This document shows, one piece after another, positions 1 to 11,031 of a DNA stretch of 64,000 bases (its first letter is position 1; every line of letters starts with the position of its first letter). The notes beneath the pieces were generated by a model. The model was given only the letters and a program-made list of their open reading frames with translations, had not been told where the DNA came from and did not search any database. The DNA is from Lactarius indigo. Lineage: Eukaryota; Basidiomycota; Agaricomycetes; Russulales; Russulaceae. The translations under genes were made by a program, and so were the position numbers. Location: positions 2,356,001-2,420,000 of the forward strand of contig JAFKAC010000004.1 of NCBI GenBank assembly GCA_025766275.1, written 5' to 3'.

Positions 1-922
1 GTAATGCTCATGCTGCTCTCTCTGCACAATGAAGTTGTTCATCTGCCAACTTTGGAGGAGAAGGAGAGTGCTAAGGCCTGGGTAGCTGTGCAGGTTTGCC
101 TGGAGTGGGAAAATGGGCACCTTATGGTGGATGGTACAAAGTTTCTGCTATTCCAGCGTCCTGGACTTCATGGCAATACCTGGTTTGACAAAAACAAAAA
201 CTATTCCCTTGACTGTCAGGTGAGCACAATCACTTTCAACATCTTTCCAAAGCTAATTTTGTGTCAGCTTGTGATGCTACTGGACTCCCTGCACATTGTC
301 CACTATGCTATGGGACACACTGGTAGCATTCATGACTCTTGGTCATTCTGGAGCACTCACATCTTCAAGGAACACAACCACATCTTCACCCCAGGTGAGT
401 GGATATGGGCAGACTCAGCATATCCATCCAAGACCTGGTGTGTCTTGCCATTCAAGAAGCCAATTGGTGGAGAATTGACTCCAGATCAATGAATGTTCAA
501 CTATCATGTTTCCTGTGTAAGTCAAATACACTTTCATCTTCAAACATTCTCAAAGGTGTTAGATTTGCATTCATTCTGAACAAGCCATCAGGCTCCTTAA
601 GGGTCACTTCCAAGCCTTACACAAACTCCAAATACAAATATCCTCACCAAAGCAACACAAATGGGCTATCATCTTCATCTGCTTGTGCATCATTCTCCAT
701 AACCTCATACCCCAACTTGAAGGAGGCAACTTCAATCCTGACTTTTGCAAACACCTTTGTGAAGCTGGAAGATGGGACATGCCAGATTTTAACAAGGGAA
801 ATGATGGTGAGTTGCAGCAGGTGTGTCAACAAGTTGAGACTGACAGTCAATGGTTTTGCTGTTATGTTATGGGACAGTTATTTGATAGTTCTACCAGTGG
901 AGCAGTACGACAGCCAGCATAA
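1..922 (+). pseudogene. PIF/Harbinger-type DDE transposase, decayed, 5' end outside window
   Basis: Encodes the nuclease of a PIF/Harbinger DNA transposon, which cuts and rejoins DNA at terminal inverted repeats. The frame read from base 4 shows family motifs in order: VDGT (first catalytic Asp, about residue 43), RPGLHGNTWFD, YSLDCQ, GSIHDSWSF and WADSAYP (second Asp). A GTAAGT donor at 517 and a TAG acceptor ending at 562 define a 46-base intron. The second exon, in a new frame, resumes with HSEQAIRLLKGHFQAL (the catalytic Glu region, normally RSEHA-G-LKGRF) and ends at the stop codon at 920-922. A TGA at 490-492 interrupts the frame where the family usually has Arg, and neighbouring Arg positions are Cys or His, consistent with C-to-T decay. 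The N-terminal helix-turn-helix part lies left of the window. Confidence 0.85.
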
Positions 923-1056
923 TCAACTCCATTGCTTGTATTTAGACTATTCCTATGTGTTGTCATGTGATGGTATCTGTTATGTTGAGTGAATAAACTA
1001 GTCTAATGCTGATAACCTTGATGACTAATACAGAGAAAGGGTTGTATGACTTGTAA

Positions 1057-3323
1057 CTAATTTCCAAGCTGAAAGTCTGAACTCTGGTCAATGCCAGATG
1101 AAGTTGCAGAAAATGAATAGCTGTCAAAGTTAGCATCTGGTATGGGGTATATGTCTGTTCGAGTTGCTTGTCTGAAACTACCAGAGGCTGAAGGAAATGA
1201 CATGCCACCAAGCACAGCTTGAGGTGGGCCCTGAGCCTTGAGTTGGGCAAGCTCAAGCTGGTACTTCATCATCTACTCCTGGTGATTGAATGCCTTATCC
1301 TGCATCCTCTCCTCGATGATGAGAGCCCCTTTCTTTGGCAGCATATCATTGACTGTCATGGTCTTGCTTGGCCTTGAACTCCATCCTCTGGTGCTTTGCT
1401 GCAAGAGTTGCAGTCTTAAGATCCTGCGAACCCTTTGCAAGGTCAATGAGTTTGGTGTGTTTGCTAATCAATGCCTCCAAGGAATTTTCAACATGTGTAT
1501 GCTTGCTGGAATTCTTTTCCCCAGATCCTATACTCTTCAAACTTTGGCCAGCTGAGCTTGAAACAGACAGCATCTGATGGTGGGCCAAGAGGTGTTGACT
1601 GTGCACTGGCTTGAGAGCAATGGAATAACCAGACTGCTGCTCCAAGTTGGGCTTGTCTTCTGTCCCATCTAGAGTAAGGTCCTGTGATGCAATGTCAAGT
1701 TAAATATGGCCAATAGAACAACTGAATTATGTACCTTCAAGTTGCTGGCTTCATGGTCACTGGCAGCCATTCCAGTGTGCCCCACACCAGGATGCTGCAC
1801 ATGGTCTTCTGCCTCCCACAAGCTGTCAGGTTCCTCATCACCAACAGCTTGCAGGTCTTCTTTGGCAACTTTAGCATCTACTTGCACTTTGTCCTGATTC
1901 CCAAACAGGACTTTGAAGGCTTCGGTTTTGAGACCTTGACCAGGCTCAGACAACACCACATGAGGGTTGAAACTAGGAAGAGTGCGCCAGAATCCATGCA
2001 AACGTTCCCAAACGGGAAACCCCTGTAAAAGTTTTTCTATGAGTATTGCCAGTCAGTAATAAATAGTTGATAGCAAGATGTGACACACCTAGGAGATTGC
2101 TGAGGGTGTCATCCCTCCAAATCTCATCAACTGATAGCCCTGCACCTGTTCTCCCAAGCTCCTGGTTGAACTCTCAGTACTTGCACTTCAAACTGATAGA
2201 TATCAGTCCTATCACACCTCATACATAGAGACAGAAACTTACTGAGTGATCCAATTTTCAGTTGGCCTTGGCATACTTTTTCATATCTTCTTTTACCTCT
2301 TCACAGACCTTGGGATCAGTGTCAACAGAAAAGATTGTTGATAAGTGACCCACACGCACTTAGTGGCTCATACAGACTGGACTTGCAGCATGGACTGCTT
2401 TAGATTAGATTAATTGGACTTGTAGATTACTTACTTTTGATCTGTACAATCTAGCACTTATCATTGCGTCATGTATGACATCACTGTACAATGACATCGT
2501 GTAGACTACTCTGGACTCTTCATTGTACTCCATCCCTTGTTCTCCTTTTAGCACTATGTTTATTATGATGTCACTATGATATCATCTGGTCTGGACTTTC
2601 CTTGTTCTTGTACACCTTATTCTCTTTACACACACTCCTTTGTCCTGTTGTAGAACAATGTGTCCCTTGTATTCTGTGACACTCTGTTACTTACCTTGTA
2701 GTAGTGTCACCCTCCTGTATAGTATAAGTAGTAGGCTTGTATGCACCTGGTCCACATCAGTTCCTCACTGCTCTGTGTGCCAGGTATGTCTTATCCTCTC
2801 AAATTGTAACATCAGTTCCTCACTGCTCTGTGTGCCAGACTCTCTGCTTCAACTGCAACTCCCTGTCTCACCTCTGCTTCCAGCATCCCTGCATATCTCA
2901 CCACAGTCTCCTTTGTCACTGTGAGTATGCTCTTTGTGTTTGCTGTTCATCAAAGATGTATTTGGCCATCCTAGTGTAGAAGATAGATTTTGAGCCCTTA
3001 GCTATGCAATGCAGCCAGTTTTCTTTCTTTGCCTCCTGTGACAAGTCAGAGAAAAGCTTTTGGCAATCCTTGGGGTTATCCTCTAGCCAATCAATGAGTC
3101 AGTCAGAGTGTGCATCATCCCATTGGACCCGTATCCCCTTTTCACCATGGGGATCTTGGGTATTGTCAGCCATGGGTTTCTTGCCTTGTTTGGCAGTGTG
3201 CTACTGTCTAAAATGAGCACCACATCACCTCCCAAAAGTCAAACAAGAAGACATTACCTTGGCTACGGTCTTGGTGCCAGGTGGGTTGGCTGCCAGAGTG
3301 GTCTTCACTTGTGCTTTGGACAT
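1057..3323 (-). pseudogene. Myb/SANT-like protein of the Harbinger element, split by a solo LTR
   Basis: PIF/Harbinger elements usually carry a second, convergent gene for a Myb/SANT-like DNA-binding protein that helps the transposase reach DNA; this gene fits that position and type. I read it as ATG at 3323, exon to 3257, 56-base intron 3201-3256, then a domain with WDDAHSD, LIDWLEDNPKDCQKLF and KGSKSIFYTRMAKY. The reading is interrupted at 2952 by solo LTR A1 and resumes left of it with IFSVDTDPKVCEEVKEDMKK. Further exons run 2193-2089 (ELGRTGAGLSVDEIWRDDT) and from 2022 (FWRTLPSFNP). The C-terminal part down to the stop at 1057 is low complexity with charged helices, and its frame is shifted near 1345. 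Stops inside the domain (HSD-stop-LIDW, AKAN-stop-KLDH) show it is dead. It ends 135 bases from the converging transposase. Confidence 0.75.
2336..2952 (+). mobile_element. Solo LTR A1 (family A), TSD AAGAT
   Basis: A 617-bp unit starts TGTTGATAAGTG and ends CTGTTCATCA. It is flanked by a perfect 5-bp duplication AAGAT (2331-2335 and 2953-2957) and inserted in an exon of the Myb/SANT-like gene. A TATAAG box lies near 2722. Downstream, a segment ending GTGTGCCAG occurs twice. The first copy is followed by GTATGT and the second ends at 2838, so 2784-2838 (55 bases) has the form of a GT-AG intron. The unit is the type copy for the eight other family A copies in this window. No internal retrotransposon sequence adjoins it. 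Confidence 0.93.
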
Positions 3324-3689
3324 GAGTGACTGAGTGGAGAGGCAACCAGAAGGCAGGAAGTAGAGACAGTCATGAAGACTGCCACATAGCACAAACTTGC
3401 ATCTCCAAAAAATAAAACTCTGATTTTTTGGTCACCATCTTCATGATATCACAATAATGGGATTGTGGGATGTAGGAGCCCCCACCCGCCCTTAAGACAA
3501 AAAATTTGCATTAATTGACCCATTTTTGATTTCCTGATCAATTTCTTTTCTGAAATAAGGGTTCTAAAAATGGTATGATAATGAGACAAAAATGGGAACT
3601 TTGAAAGACCCTATTGTCATAGATGCTCTATTTTTGCCTTATTTTTCCATGTTTTTGCAGATTTATTTGGTGAAGATATGAGTCTCCAG
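3324..3689. other. AT-rich non-coding stretch between Harbinger gene and LTR K
   Basis: No coding frame is visible. The left part should be the 5' flank and terminal region of the Harbinger element. A GC-rich patch reading TGTAGGAGCCCCCACCCGCC at 3471-3490 could lie near its terminal inverted repeat, but the opposite end is outside the window, so this cannot be tested here. From about 3490 the sequence is AT-rich with T and A runs and no recognised features. Confidence 0.4.
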
Positions 3690-4392
3690 TGTTACATCCT
3701 AACATCCAAGGCCTTATCATTAGATATGATAAGATGGTTAGTCACATGATGCCAACATGTGTACCCACAGGCATGTGACCCTGGGATAGTAACTTCCTTA
3801 TCAGATATTACCCCTTTAGGGCACTTTCTGCATTAATACTGTAGTTTCTCATTGGATGATAAGCAGGGAAGGATCTAGATAGTTCTAGACTATGTTGTCA
3901 TAGGGTTGTGACTCATAGATAAGGGACACATCATTGTTCTGTCAGCCTTTATGACTGTGCATCAGTCAGCACAATAGATAAGGCAATTATTAGACATGAC
4001 ATGTTAGGGTCTGACTCATTACTACTTACTGTACCTTTAGTAACAAGGTTCTGTAGTAATTCAAACTCAGCCACAGCATAGTATATAAACCCTCATGTAG
4101 CATTCTGAGTGGAACCAACTTGTCCTCTTGGTTCTCCACTCAGGTGCATATGTCCCTTGTACTCCCCTTACCTCTCCAATGTTAACTTGTCCTCTTGGTT
4201 CTCCACTCAGCATGCCACAGTGTGATCACTGTCCTTTTGAGTCTCTGCATAAGAGCTCCACGTTTAGGACCACTCCATTGAGACTGTATGTTCAGCATGT
4301 GACTTGTCTCTGTGCTAGGCTTGGGTGTGCTACCTGTTCAGTTTGCTTACCTCACCTTGGTCTAGTTGTACATGATAAGTCATACTGCTACA
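3690..4392 (+). mobile_element. Probable LTR, family K
   Basis: About 703 bp running from TGTTACATCC to CTGCTACA, directly followed by gypsy gag sequence. A TATATAAAC box is at 4082-4090. Downstream a 27-bp segment ending CTCCACTCAG is repeated (4117-4143 and 4184-4210). The first copy is followed by GTGCAT, so 4144-4210 resembles a 67-base intron, the same layout as in families A, C, E and M. I find no matching target-site duplication at these ends, so the boundaries are approximate. It may be a solo LTR at a deletion junction or the 5' LTR of an element that lost the start of gag. Confidence 0.5.
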
Positions 4393-5844
4393 GACATGGC
4401 TTAATGGACAAATCTAACAAGGCATATCACAAATGATGTTGATAAGTAACCCTTGCGCACTTAGTGGCTTGTATGGACCAGACTTGCAGCATGGACTGCT
4501 GTAGATTAGATATTTGATCTGTACAATCTTGAACACCTTGTATTTACTTGTCTATGACATCACTGTACTATGACATCATGTGGACTCCTCTGAACCTGTC
4601 ATTATACTACGCCTTTGTTCTTTCTTTTGCTATATCTTTATTGTGATGTCATTATGATATCATTTCAGTCTGGACTCTTATTGTTTTTATGCTCCTTGTT
4701 CTCCATCTGTACATTCCTTTTGTCCACATGTAGAACAATGTCCCTTGTACTCTGTGACCCTATGTTACATCCTTGTAGTAGTGTCACACCTGTAAACAGT
4801 ATAAGTAGTGTACCATGTACACTCCTGGTCCACATCAGTTCTCACTGCTTGTGTGCCAGATCACCATCTTGCTTTGCACTGCTTGACTTCCATGTTGCTG
4901 CTTCCAGCCACCCTTGATATCTCACCACAGTCTCCCTTGTCACTGTGAGTATCATCTCTATGTGTGCTGTTCATCAAATGAGTGAAGACCTTTGGACAAA
5001 AGTAACATGTAGCTTCGTGCAGTGCTTTCAAAATATGCTTGAAAAAGAGCAAGCCCAATCAGAACTCAAGAAAGGACTCAAGATGATCAGGGGAAACATT
5101 GATGAGTACACCACCAATTTTGAGCAGCTTGTACACAGAGCTCAATACCATCTCAATGACCTCCAAATGCTCAACTTATTCATGGCAGGACTGCCACAAG
5201 AACTTTATGAGGAGATATACACCCTTGATCAACCCACAAATTATGTGTAGTGGAAGATGGCCATGGCAAGACACCAACAGCAATGGATGCACTTGAAAGC
5301 AAGTATACAACACTTGCAACCCCAAGGGCAAGGATGCCCATGACAACAGCAACAACAGTGCCAGTGGTCTGGACCACCACACAGTAGCTGGCAACCACAC
5401 AATCCCCAATATCATGACCCAAATGCAATGGACACATCAGCCAATCAAATTCAAGGGTGACTTGCCAGAGCAGAAGATATACTCACTCTGTGTCCCCCAT
5501 ACCAACCATGAAGAGGATTCATACAAAGAGGGAGCAATGGATGACAAGATCCAAGGGGAGTTACCTGTTATAATTGTGGAGGACAGGGTCATTTCAGCTG
5601 TGAATGTTCACAATCCCCTAGATATCAACAAGGAGGCTATCAACAGTCTCAAACATCCACTAGTCAGTATATTGATACCAACTACCACCAACAAGAACCA
5701 GAAGTAACCATACATGTGGTTCAAGAAGCACCACCTCAACAACAAGCCAATGATTGGCTTAATGGAGTAGCAGGAGAAATGGACAATGTAAAGGACATTA
5801 TCCTCCAGCAGTTGTGCAAAAAGGAGGGTTCTCAGGATGCCTGA
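4393..5844 (+). pseudogene. Gypsy-1 gag (capsid C-terminal part and zinc knuckle)
   Basis: Gag forms the cytoplasmic particle that packages element RNA. The frame starts inside the capsid domain (QTWLNGQI just before solo LTR A2) and continues after 4976 with SEDLWTKV, NIDEYTTNFEQLVHRAQYHL and LNLFMAGLPQELY. This aligns with the better-preserved Gypsy-G gag (TWLNRQV, DMYVNNFEQAM, HYHLNDLQTIDLFMVGLP). A Gln-rich stretch follows, then a nucleocapsid knuckle CYNCGGQGHFSCEC (C-X2-C-X4-H-X4-C) near 5569-5610. Several TGA/TAG codons interrupt the frame after 5250. The N-terminal roughly 160 codons seen in Gypsy-G are absent, apparently deleted at the junction with LTR K. Confidence 0.8.
4437..4976 (+). 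mobile_element. Solo LTR A2 (family A), TSD AATGA
   Basis: 540 bp, TGTTGATAAG to TGTTCATCA, flanked by perfect AATGA duplications (4432-4436 and 4977-4981) and inserted in Gypsy-1 gag. It has one copy only of the GTGTGCCAG leader segment. It therefore lacks the 52-55 base intron-like duplication found in A1, A3, A4, A6, A7 and A9, which accounts for much of its shorter length. Confidence 0.93.
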
Positions 5845-5934
5845 ACCCATTGGCCTGGGTGAGGGCAGTCAATTGTAACAATGTAATCTTGACTCACTAC
5901 TGTTCTATGAAAGTTCCAGTTTCAATTTGCACCA

Positions 5935-7521
5935 GATACACAATGGCCAACATACATGCATTAGAAGACTAAGGAGCAACTCACTGCTTCATGAGACCTT
6001 TTGTTAAAAGGGTGGGGTTTGGAACAACACCCCTTGACACCCCAAAGAAAACATGGACTATTGATAATATGGAAAACAAAGCTGGTTATATTATTCATTA
6101 TGTCAATGTGGATGTCCAGACTAAAGGCATCAATAAGGAAATGCACTTCCTTATCACTGATATTGGCAATGAAGACATTGTCCTAGGGTATCCCTGGCTT
6201 GCAACATACGACCCCCAAATCAAATGGTCACAGGTTGTTATTCATGAGGGAATGCTCCCCATTATCATCCATTCTGTTAATCCCCAAATTGAATGTATCC
6301 CACCAGTTGTTGCAGCCACCTCTGTACAGGATGATGACTATGAAGTCATAGACTCCAGCATCATTATGGACAAACAGCAACAAATATTCAAAGAAGGATG
6401 CTGAATTAGGGTAACTGCCACTGATCTCACCATCACTGCACAACAATATACTACCAAGGTGGAACTTCCACCAGAATACCATGAATTTGCCTGCCTCTTC
6501 AGTGAAGCAGCCTCTGACCACTTCCCACCAAGCAGGCCTTGGGATCACACCATTGAATTCAAACCTGGCACTGCAGATGCAATCAACTGCAAAATATACC
6601 CCATGACCCAGGAAGAAGACAAGAAGCTATGTGAATGGATTGATAAACAGCTTAAAAAGGGGTATATATGCCCCTCAAGATCCCTATATGCATCCTCTTT
6701 CTTCTTCATCAAAAAGAAGGACAGAAAACTACACCCAGTGCAGGACTACCACAAGATTAATGCTGTCACCATATGCAAAACCAATACCCTCTCCCTCTCA
6801 TTTTGGACCTCATCACAAACCTCAGTAACACCCACATCTATATCAAACTTGATGTTAGATGGGGCTACAACAACATACATATCAAAGAGGGAGATGAAGA
6901 GAAAGCTGCATTTAAAATGTGATATGGACTATTCAAACCTATGGTGGTGTTCTTTAGCTTAACCAATTCCCCAGCAACATTCCAGACTATGATGAACTTC
7001 ATCTTCGGAAACATCATTGCTAAGCATGAAGCACATGGTACTGTTATACAGGTTAACATGCACAACATTAGCATCACAACTGGGCTAACATACTTGCTAC
7101 AAGACCATATCAAAGCAATCAGAGATGTGCTTCATGTTTCTGCTGAACATGATCTATACTACAAACTCAAGAAGTGTCTTTTCCACTCTTCACACATGGA
7201 TTACCTGGGGGTGATTCTTTAAAAGGGGGTGACACACATGGACCCTGTCAAGATTTTGGGCATTAAGGATTGGCCCACACCAACCAAAGTTAAGGACATC
7301 CACTCTTTTCTTGGTTTTTGCAAGTTTTACTGACCTTTCATTCATGGATTTGCCACCAAAGCAAGCCCCCTCAACAAGCTTACACACAAGGACACCAAAT
7401 GGCACTGGGGAATGAAAGAAGAAAAGGCCTTCCAAGACCTTAAAACCCTCATCACTAGCAAACCAGTACTTGCACATCCTAACCTCACTCAGCAATTTGA
7501 ACTCAAGGTTGATGCATCAGG
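5935..7521 (+). pseudogene. Gypsy-1 protease and reverse transcriptase
   Basis: The protease part reads MHFLITDIGNEDIVLGYPWL near 6140-6200, the usual C-terminal segment of gypsy proteases. The catalytic region upstream (normally D-S/T-G-A) is degraded around 5960-5980. RT follows with WDHTIEFKPG, INCKIYPMTQEE, SSFFFIKKKDRKLHPVQDY and, in a second frame, FFSLTNSPATFQTMMNFIFG. The strand-transfer motif normally YxDD is VNMHN at 7051-7065, so both catalytic Asp are gone. The thumb region runs DYLGVIL, then MDPVKILGIKDWP and SFLGFCKFY. The frame reaches KVDASG, the start of RNase H, where solo LTR A3 interrupts. Confidence 0.8.
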
Positions 7522-8136
7522 TGATGAACAGACACATAGGAACTATACTCACAGTGGGACAAAGTACTGTGGTGAGATATAGAGGGTGACTGAGAAGCAG
7601 CACAGGAGGTGTTAAGCAAGTGAAGCAAGATGATAGTCTGGCACACAACAGTGAGGAACTGATGTTACATTAGAGAGGAGGAGACATACCTGGCACACAA
7701 CAGTGAGGAACTGATGTGGACCAGGAGCGTACAAGTCTACTACTTATACTTATACAGGAGGGTGACACTACTACAAGGTGAGTAACAGAGTGTCACAGAA
7801 TACAAGGGACGCATTGTTCTACAACAGGACAAAGGAGTGTGTGTAAAAGGAACAAGGCGTACAAGAACAAGCAAAGTCCAGACCAAATGATATCATAGTG
7901 ACATCATAATAAACATAGTGCTAAAAGGAGAACAAGAGACGGAGTACAATGAAGAGTCCAGAGTAGTCTACACGATGTCATTGTACAGTGATGTCATACA
8001 TGACGCAATGATAAGCGCTAGATTGTACAGATCAGAAGTAAGTAATCTACATGTCCATTTAATCTAATCTAAAGCAGTCCATGCTGCAAGTCCGGTCCGT
8101 ATGAGCCGCTAAGTGTGCAAGGGTCACTTATCAACA
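7522..8136 (-). mobile_element. Solo LTR A3 (family A, minus orientation), TSD TCAGG
   Basis: 615 bp reading TGATGAACAG to CTTATCAACA on the plus strand, the reverse complement of family A. It is flanked by perfect TCAGG (7517-7521 and 8137-8141) and inserted at the RNase H start of Gypsy-1. On its own strand the leader duplication is present, with donor GTATGT at 7689 and acceptor CAG ending at 7638, giving a 52-base intron-like interval. Confidence 0.93.
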
Positions 8137-10278
8137 TCAGGCTTTGCAACTGGTGCAGTACTATTGCAAGGAAAGAAAGATGGCAAATGACACCCCATAG
8201 GCTACTATTCATCAACACTCAATGAGGCCAAGCACAACTACAACATCTACAATCTGGAGCTGCTGGCCATCATCAAAGCATTTCAACACTGGAGACCCCT
8301 GCTAGCAGGTTCCCCCCACAAAACCAAAGTCTTTTTCAACCATCTCAACCTACAATACTGGAAGTCACTGCAAAAGATCAGTAGGCATGTTGCCAGGGAA
8401 GTCCTTGAACTCTCTGAGTATGATTTTGAGATTCACCACATCAAAAAAACTGCTAATGGACATGCCAACACCCTATTGCAAAGGCCAGACTATGATCAAG
8501 GAGAAAACAACAATGAAGGAGTCACTGTCCTCTCAGAACATGTGTTTGTCCACACAAACACTGTTGATGAAGAACCACACCATCTGCATTGGAGACCAGA
8601 GATTCTACCAGCTGATATGACTCCAAAAAATCCCATCTATGCCCAGGACAGAGCTAAGTTGTAGCCTTAGATTGATGCCCACCAACTTAAGGATATTGCA
8701 GGGATGTGGTATAAAGATGGGCACCACATCATTACTGAAGGGGTCCATGACAAGCACATGATCATTGCTGCTCACCACAACTCCCCCATATATAGACACC
8801 CAGGCATCAAACAAACAATACAACTCACAGAGTGCCACTACTAGTGGCCACAGATGAAACAAGATATCACCAACTATGTCAAGGGTTGTGCTGAGTGCCA
8901 GCAGCACAAAGTCAATCATTGCCCTATAAGGGTGCTGCTACAACCCATTTACCCCAAACTGGAAGCCCTGCCATGTGAGACTATTGCAGTGGACTTTATT
9001 ACTAAACTACCTGTCTCATGGGGATATGACTCTATCCTCACTGTCATGGATCATGATTGCACCAAAGCAGCCATGTTCATCCCTTGCAATGAAGAAATAA
9101 CCACTGAAGGGACCACCACTGTGTATGTAACCCATGTCTTTCCTTGGCTCCCCTCATGTGTTATCAGTGACTAAATCCCCACTTTGCATCAAAATTCATG
9201 CAGGAAATATGCAAAATTCTCAGCATCAGTTTAAACATCTCAATGGCCTATCATCCATGCACCAATGGCCAGTCTGAATGAACCAATCAGTGGCTAGAAC
9301 AGTACCTCTGGTTCTGTGTTATGATTTCACCCTTGCAACCCCAACAAATGGCAATCCGAAGAGCACAATCACATGAGAGAGAGAAAGATGATGAAGAAAG
9401 TGACCAAAAGGCTGAGATAAGCCATTTACCACAAGCTAAGTGTCCCAGCCCACGATATCACTGGACCTCCTGCAATAATCTGCAGATGTGTAGGTTCCAC
9501 CTGCCTGGATAAGAAACAAGATCAAAAGTTGCCTGTCATGTGACCCCAGCATGTGACCTGGCTAGAATGCACTGGAAGAGTCCAGATGAGCTTGTGCCTG
9601 GCTGACTGATGTTTCATACCTGATGACTGATACTGGTTGTGGATTACTCATAGACAATTACACTGTTACGATAAGGATGACTGATGCTCTGCTCTCATTG
9701 GTTGATTGACTGTATGCTGACTGATACTTACACATTCCCAATGACATTCTTAATGTATGATTATTCACCCTAGGATTGTTGTATTAGGGTTTCTGAGTTC
9801 AAACCTTACAGCTAGGGAGTATAAGTAGGGTAACTTGTATCCCCGACTCCTTAGCTTGAGATCTTGTGGCAATCACACCAGCTGTACACTGAAGTGCACC
9901 CCTCTATCTTTTGAGCTGTCTTTTCCCCTTTTCTTCTGCCATCCTCTGCCTCTCAGTGCTCTTGCCTAATAGAGTGCTGCTAATACCTTGGCTGACTGTG
10001 GGACACCTTGGCTGATGTTGCCTCGCCATGAAAGTTGGCTGACAATTGGGGCATTGTGTTCCCACAATATGTCCAAGTTGGACACTTATGCCCATGTGAG
10101 CATAACATTCTGGGTTAACAAACACCAAGACAACTGGGTTTGTTATCTGCCAATGGTGGAATTCATGCACAACAATTGGCCAAATGAAACCACACAGGAG
10201 TCCCCTTTCTTCCTCTTATTAGGGTTCAACCCTCACACTGATTGGATTGATAGACCTTCCCCTATTCCTCAAGTGATA
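8137..10278 (+). pseudogene. Gypsy-1 RNase H and integrase
   Basis: After LTR A3 the RNase H domain resumes with TGAVLLQGKKDGK, YNIYNLELLAIIKAF (catalytic Glu) and LNLQYWKSL. The integrase zinc domain reads HPGIKQTIQ, then YVKGCAECQQHK. The core has VDFITKLPVSWGYDSILTV (first Asp) and CVISD. The remainder to 9316 is frame-degraded, and the domain resumes after solo LTR B1 with VNKHQDNWVCYLPMVEFMHNNW and SPFFLLLGFNPHTDW up to about 10278. Stops (TAG, TGA) occur repeatedly. The chromodomain seen in Gypsy-2 is not found here because the sequence switches to Gypsy-G LTR. Confidence 0.8.
9317..10107 (+). mobile_element. Solo LTR B1 (family B), TSD TTCTG
   Basis: 791 bp with inverted ends TGTTATG...CATAACA, flanked by perfect TTCTG (9312-9316 and 10108-10112). 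Removal restores the Gypsy-1 integrase frame at EQYLWF-WVNKHQD. A TATAAG box lies near 9819. The LTR contains a 63-codon open stretch (9321-9512) that is also partly conserved in B2, but there is no evidence it is translated. No leader duplication of the AG/GT type is visible in this family. Confidence 0.9.
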
Positions 10279-11031
10279 TGTTTCAGTTGTGGACACTTAC
10301 TTATTGATGGTTGCTGCAATTGTCATGCCTTGTGACATCATGGCATCACATGACACATCAAATCAATTGCCAGCAAATGGATGGCCAGCTCATGAGTGCC
10401 ACATATAACAGTATGCCAGCTCAACTCTTGTCTTACATCTCTCCAGAAAATAGTCCCAAAAATCACAGTCTGTAGAAATACTTAAGCATGTATGTTATGC
10501 CCTAGCAGGGGCATGGGTTCTGAAGGTGCTAAATTACACAAGTATCAAGCGAAGACATCTGTTGTCTTATTCCTATGAAATACAAGTGGCAGGGGGTGTG
10601 GCACAGGGTGCAGCACTACTCTGTAAGATAAGGCTCCTCACCTGAAGTGTGTAACACTTCTCTACACTCTATCTTGCAAGTGCACAGAGTTTTAGCAGGT
10701 GTGACATGTTGATATAGTTCAACTGCAAAGACTTTGAAGTGTCCTGGTTAGGGACTGAGGTAGGGGATGCACAAGAAGAGGGGATAAGACAAAGTCACAC
10801 CAAAGGTACAAAAGCAAGGTTGCTAGGTTGCAAACAAAGCCAAGTCTGGCTTCCTACAGTCTATGGTACAAGCTTATATAGGATGAGGTTCCAAACAACA
10901 TGAACACAAGTCCATACAGTATCAAAGAGACTAAACAGGACAGGGGGATACTTGGATCAAGGAAACAGCACCACTAGTGATAGTAGCTCCTTTGGTAACA
11001 AAGTATAGAACAGAAGGGAAACAAGACAGGG

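Larger units (their letters stand above)
4393..10278 (+). mobile_element. Gypsy-1: decayed Ty3/gypsy retrotransposon body
   Basis: Remnant of a Ty3/gypsy element reading gag, protease, reverse transcriptase, RNase H and integrase left to right. It is broken by solo LTRs A2, A3 and B1, each with a perfect target duplication, and its coding sequence rejoins exactly when each LTR plus one duplication is removed. The first part of gag and everything after the integrase core are missing. The right edge at 10278 abuts the LTR of Gypsy-G. Many TGA/TAG stops and loss of the RT active site show it is long inactive. It is the oldest recognisable layer of the nest. Confidence 0.85.

Noticed and set aside
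2336..2952. Family A units as MITEs (DNA transposons)
   Set aside because: Ends are TG...CA with only weak inverted similarity, 5-bp target duplications, a TATA box and leader region. All fit LTRs better than MITEs, although an LTR-only non-autonomous element is not excluded.
9321..9512. 63-codon open stretch inside solo LTR B1, partly conserved in B2, as a small gene
   Set aside because: Lies in the U3 part of an LTR upstream of the TATA box and is interrupted by different indels in the two copies; conservation is explained by the LTR itself.
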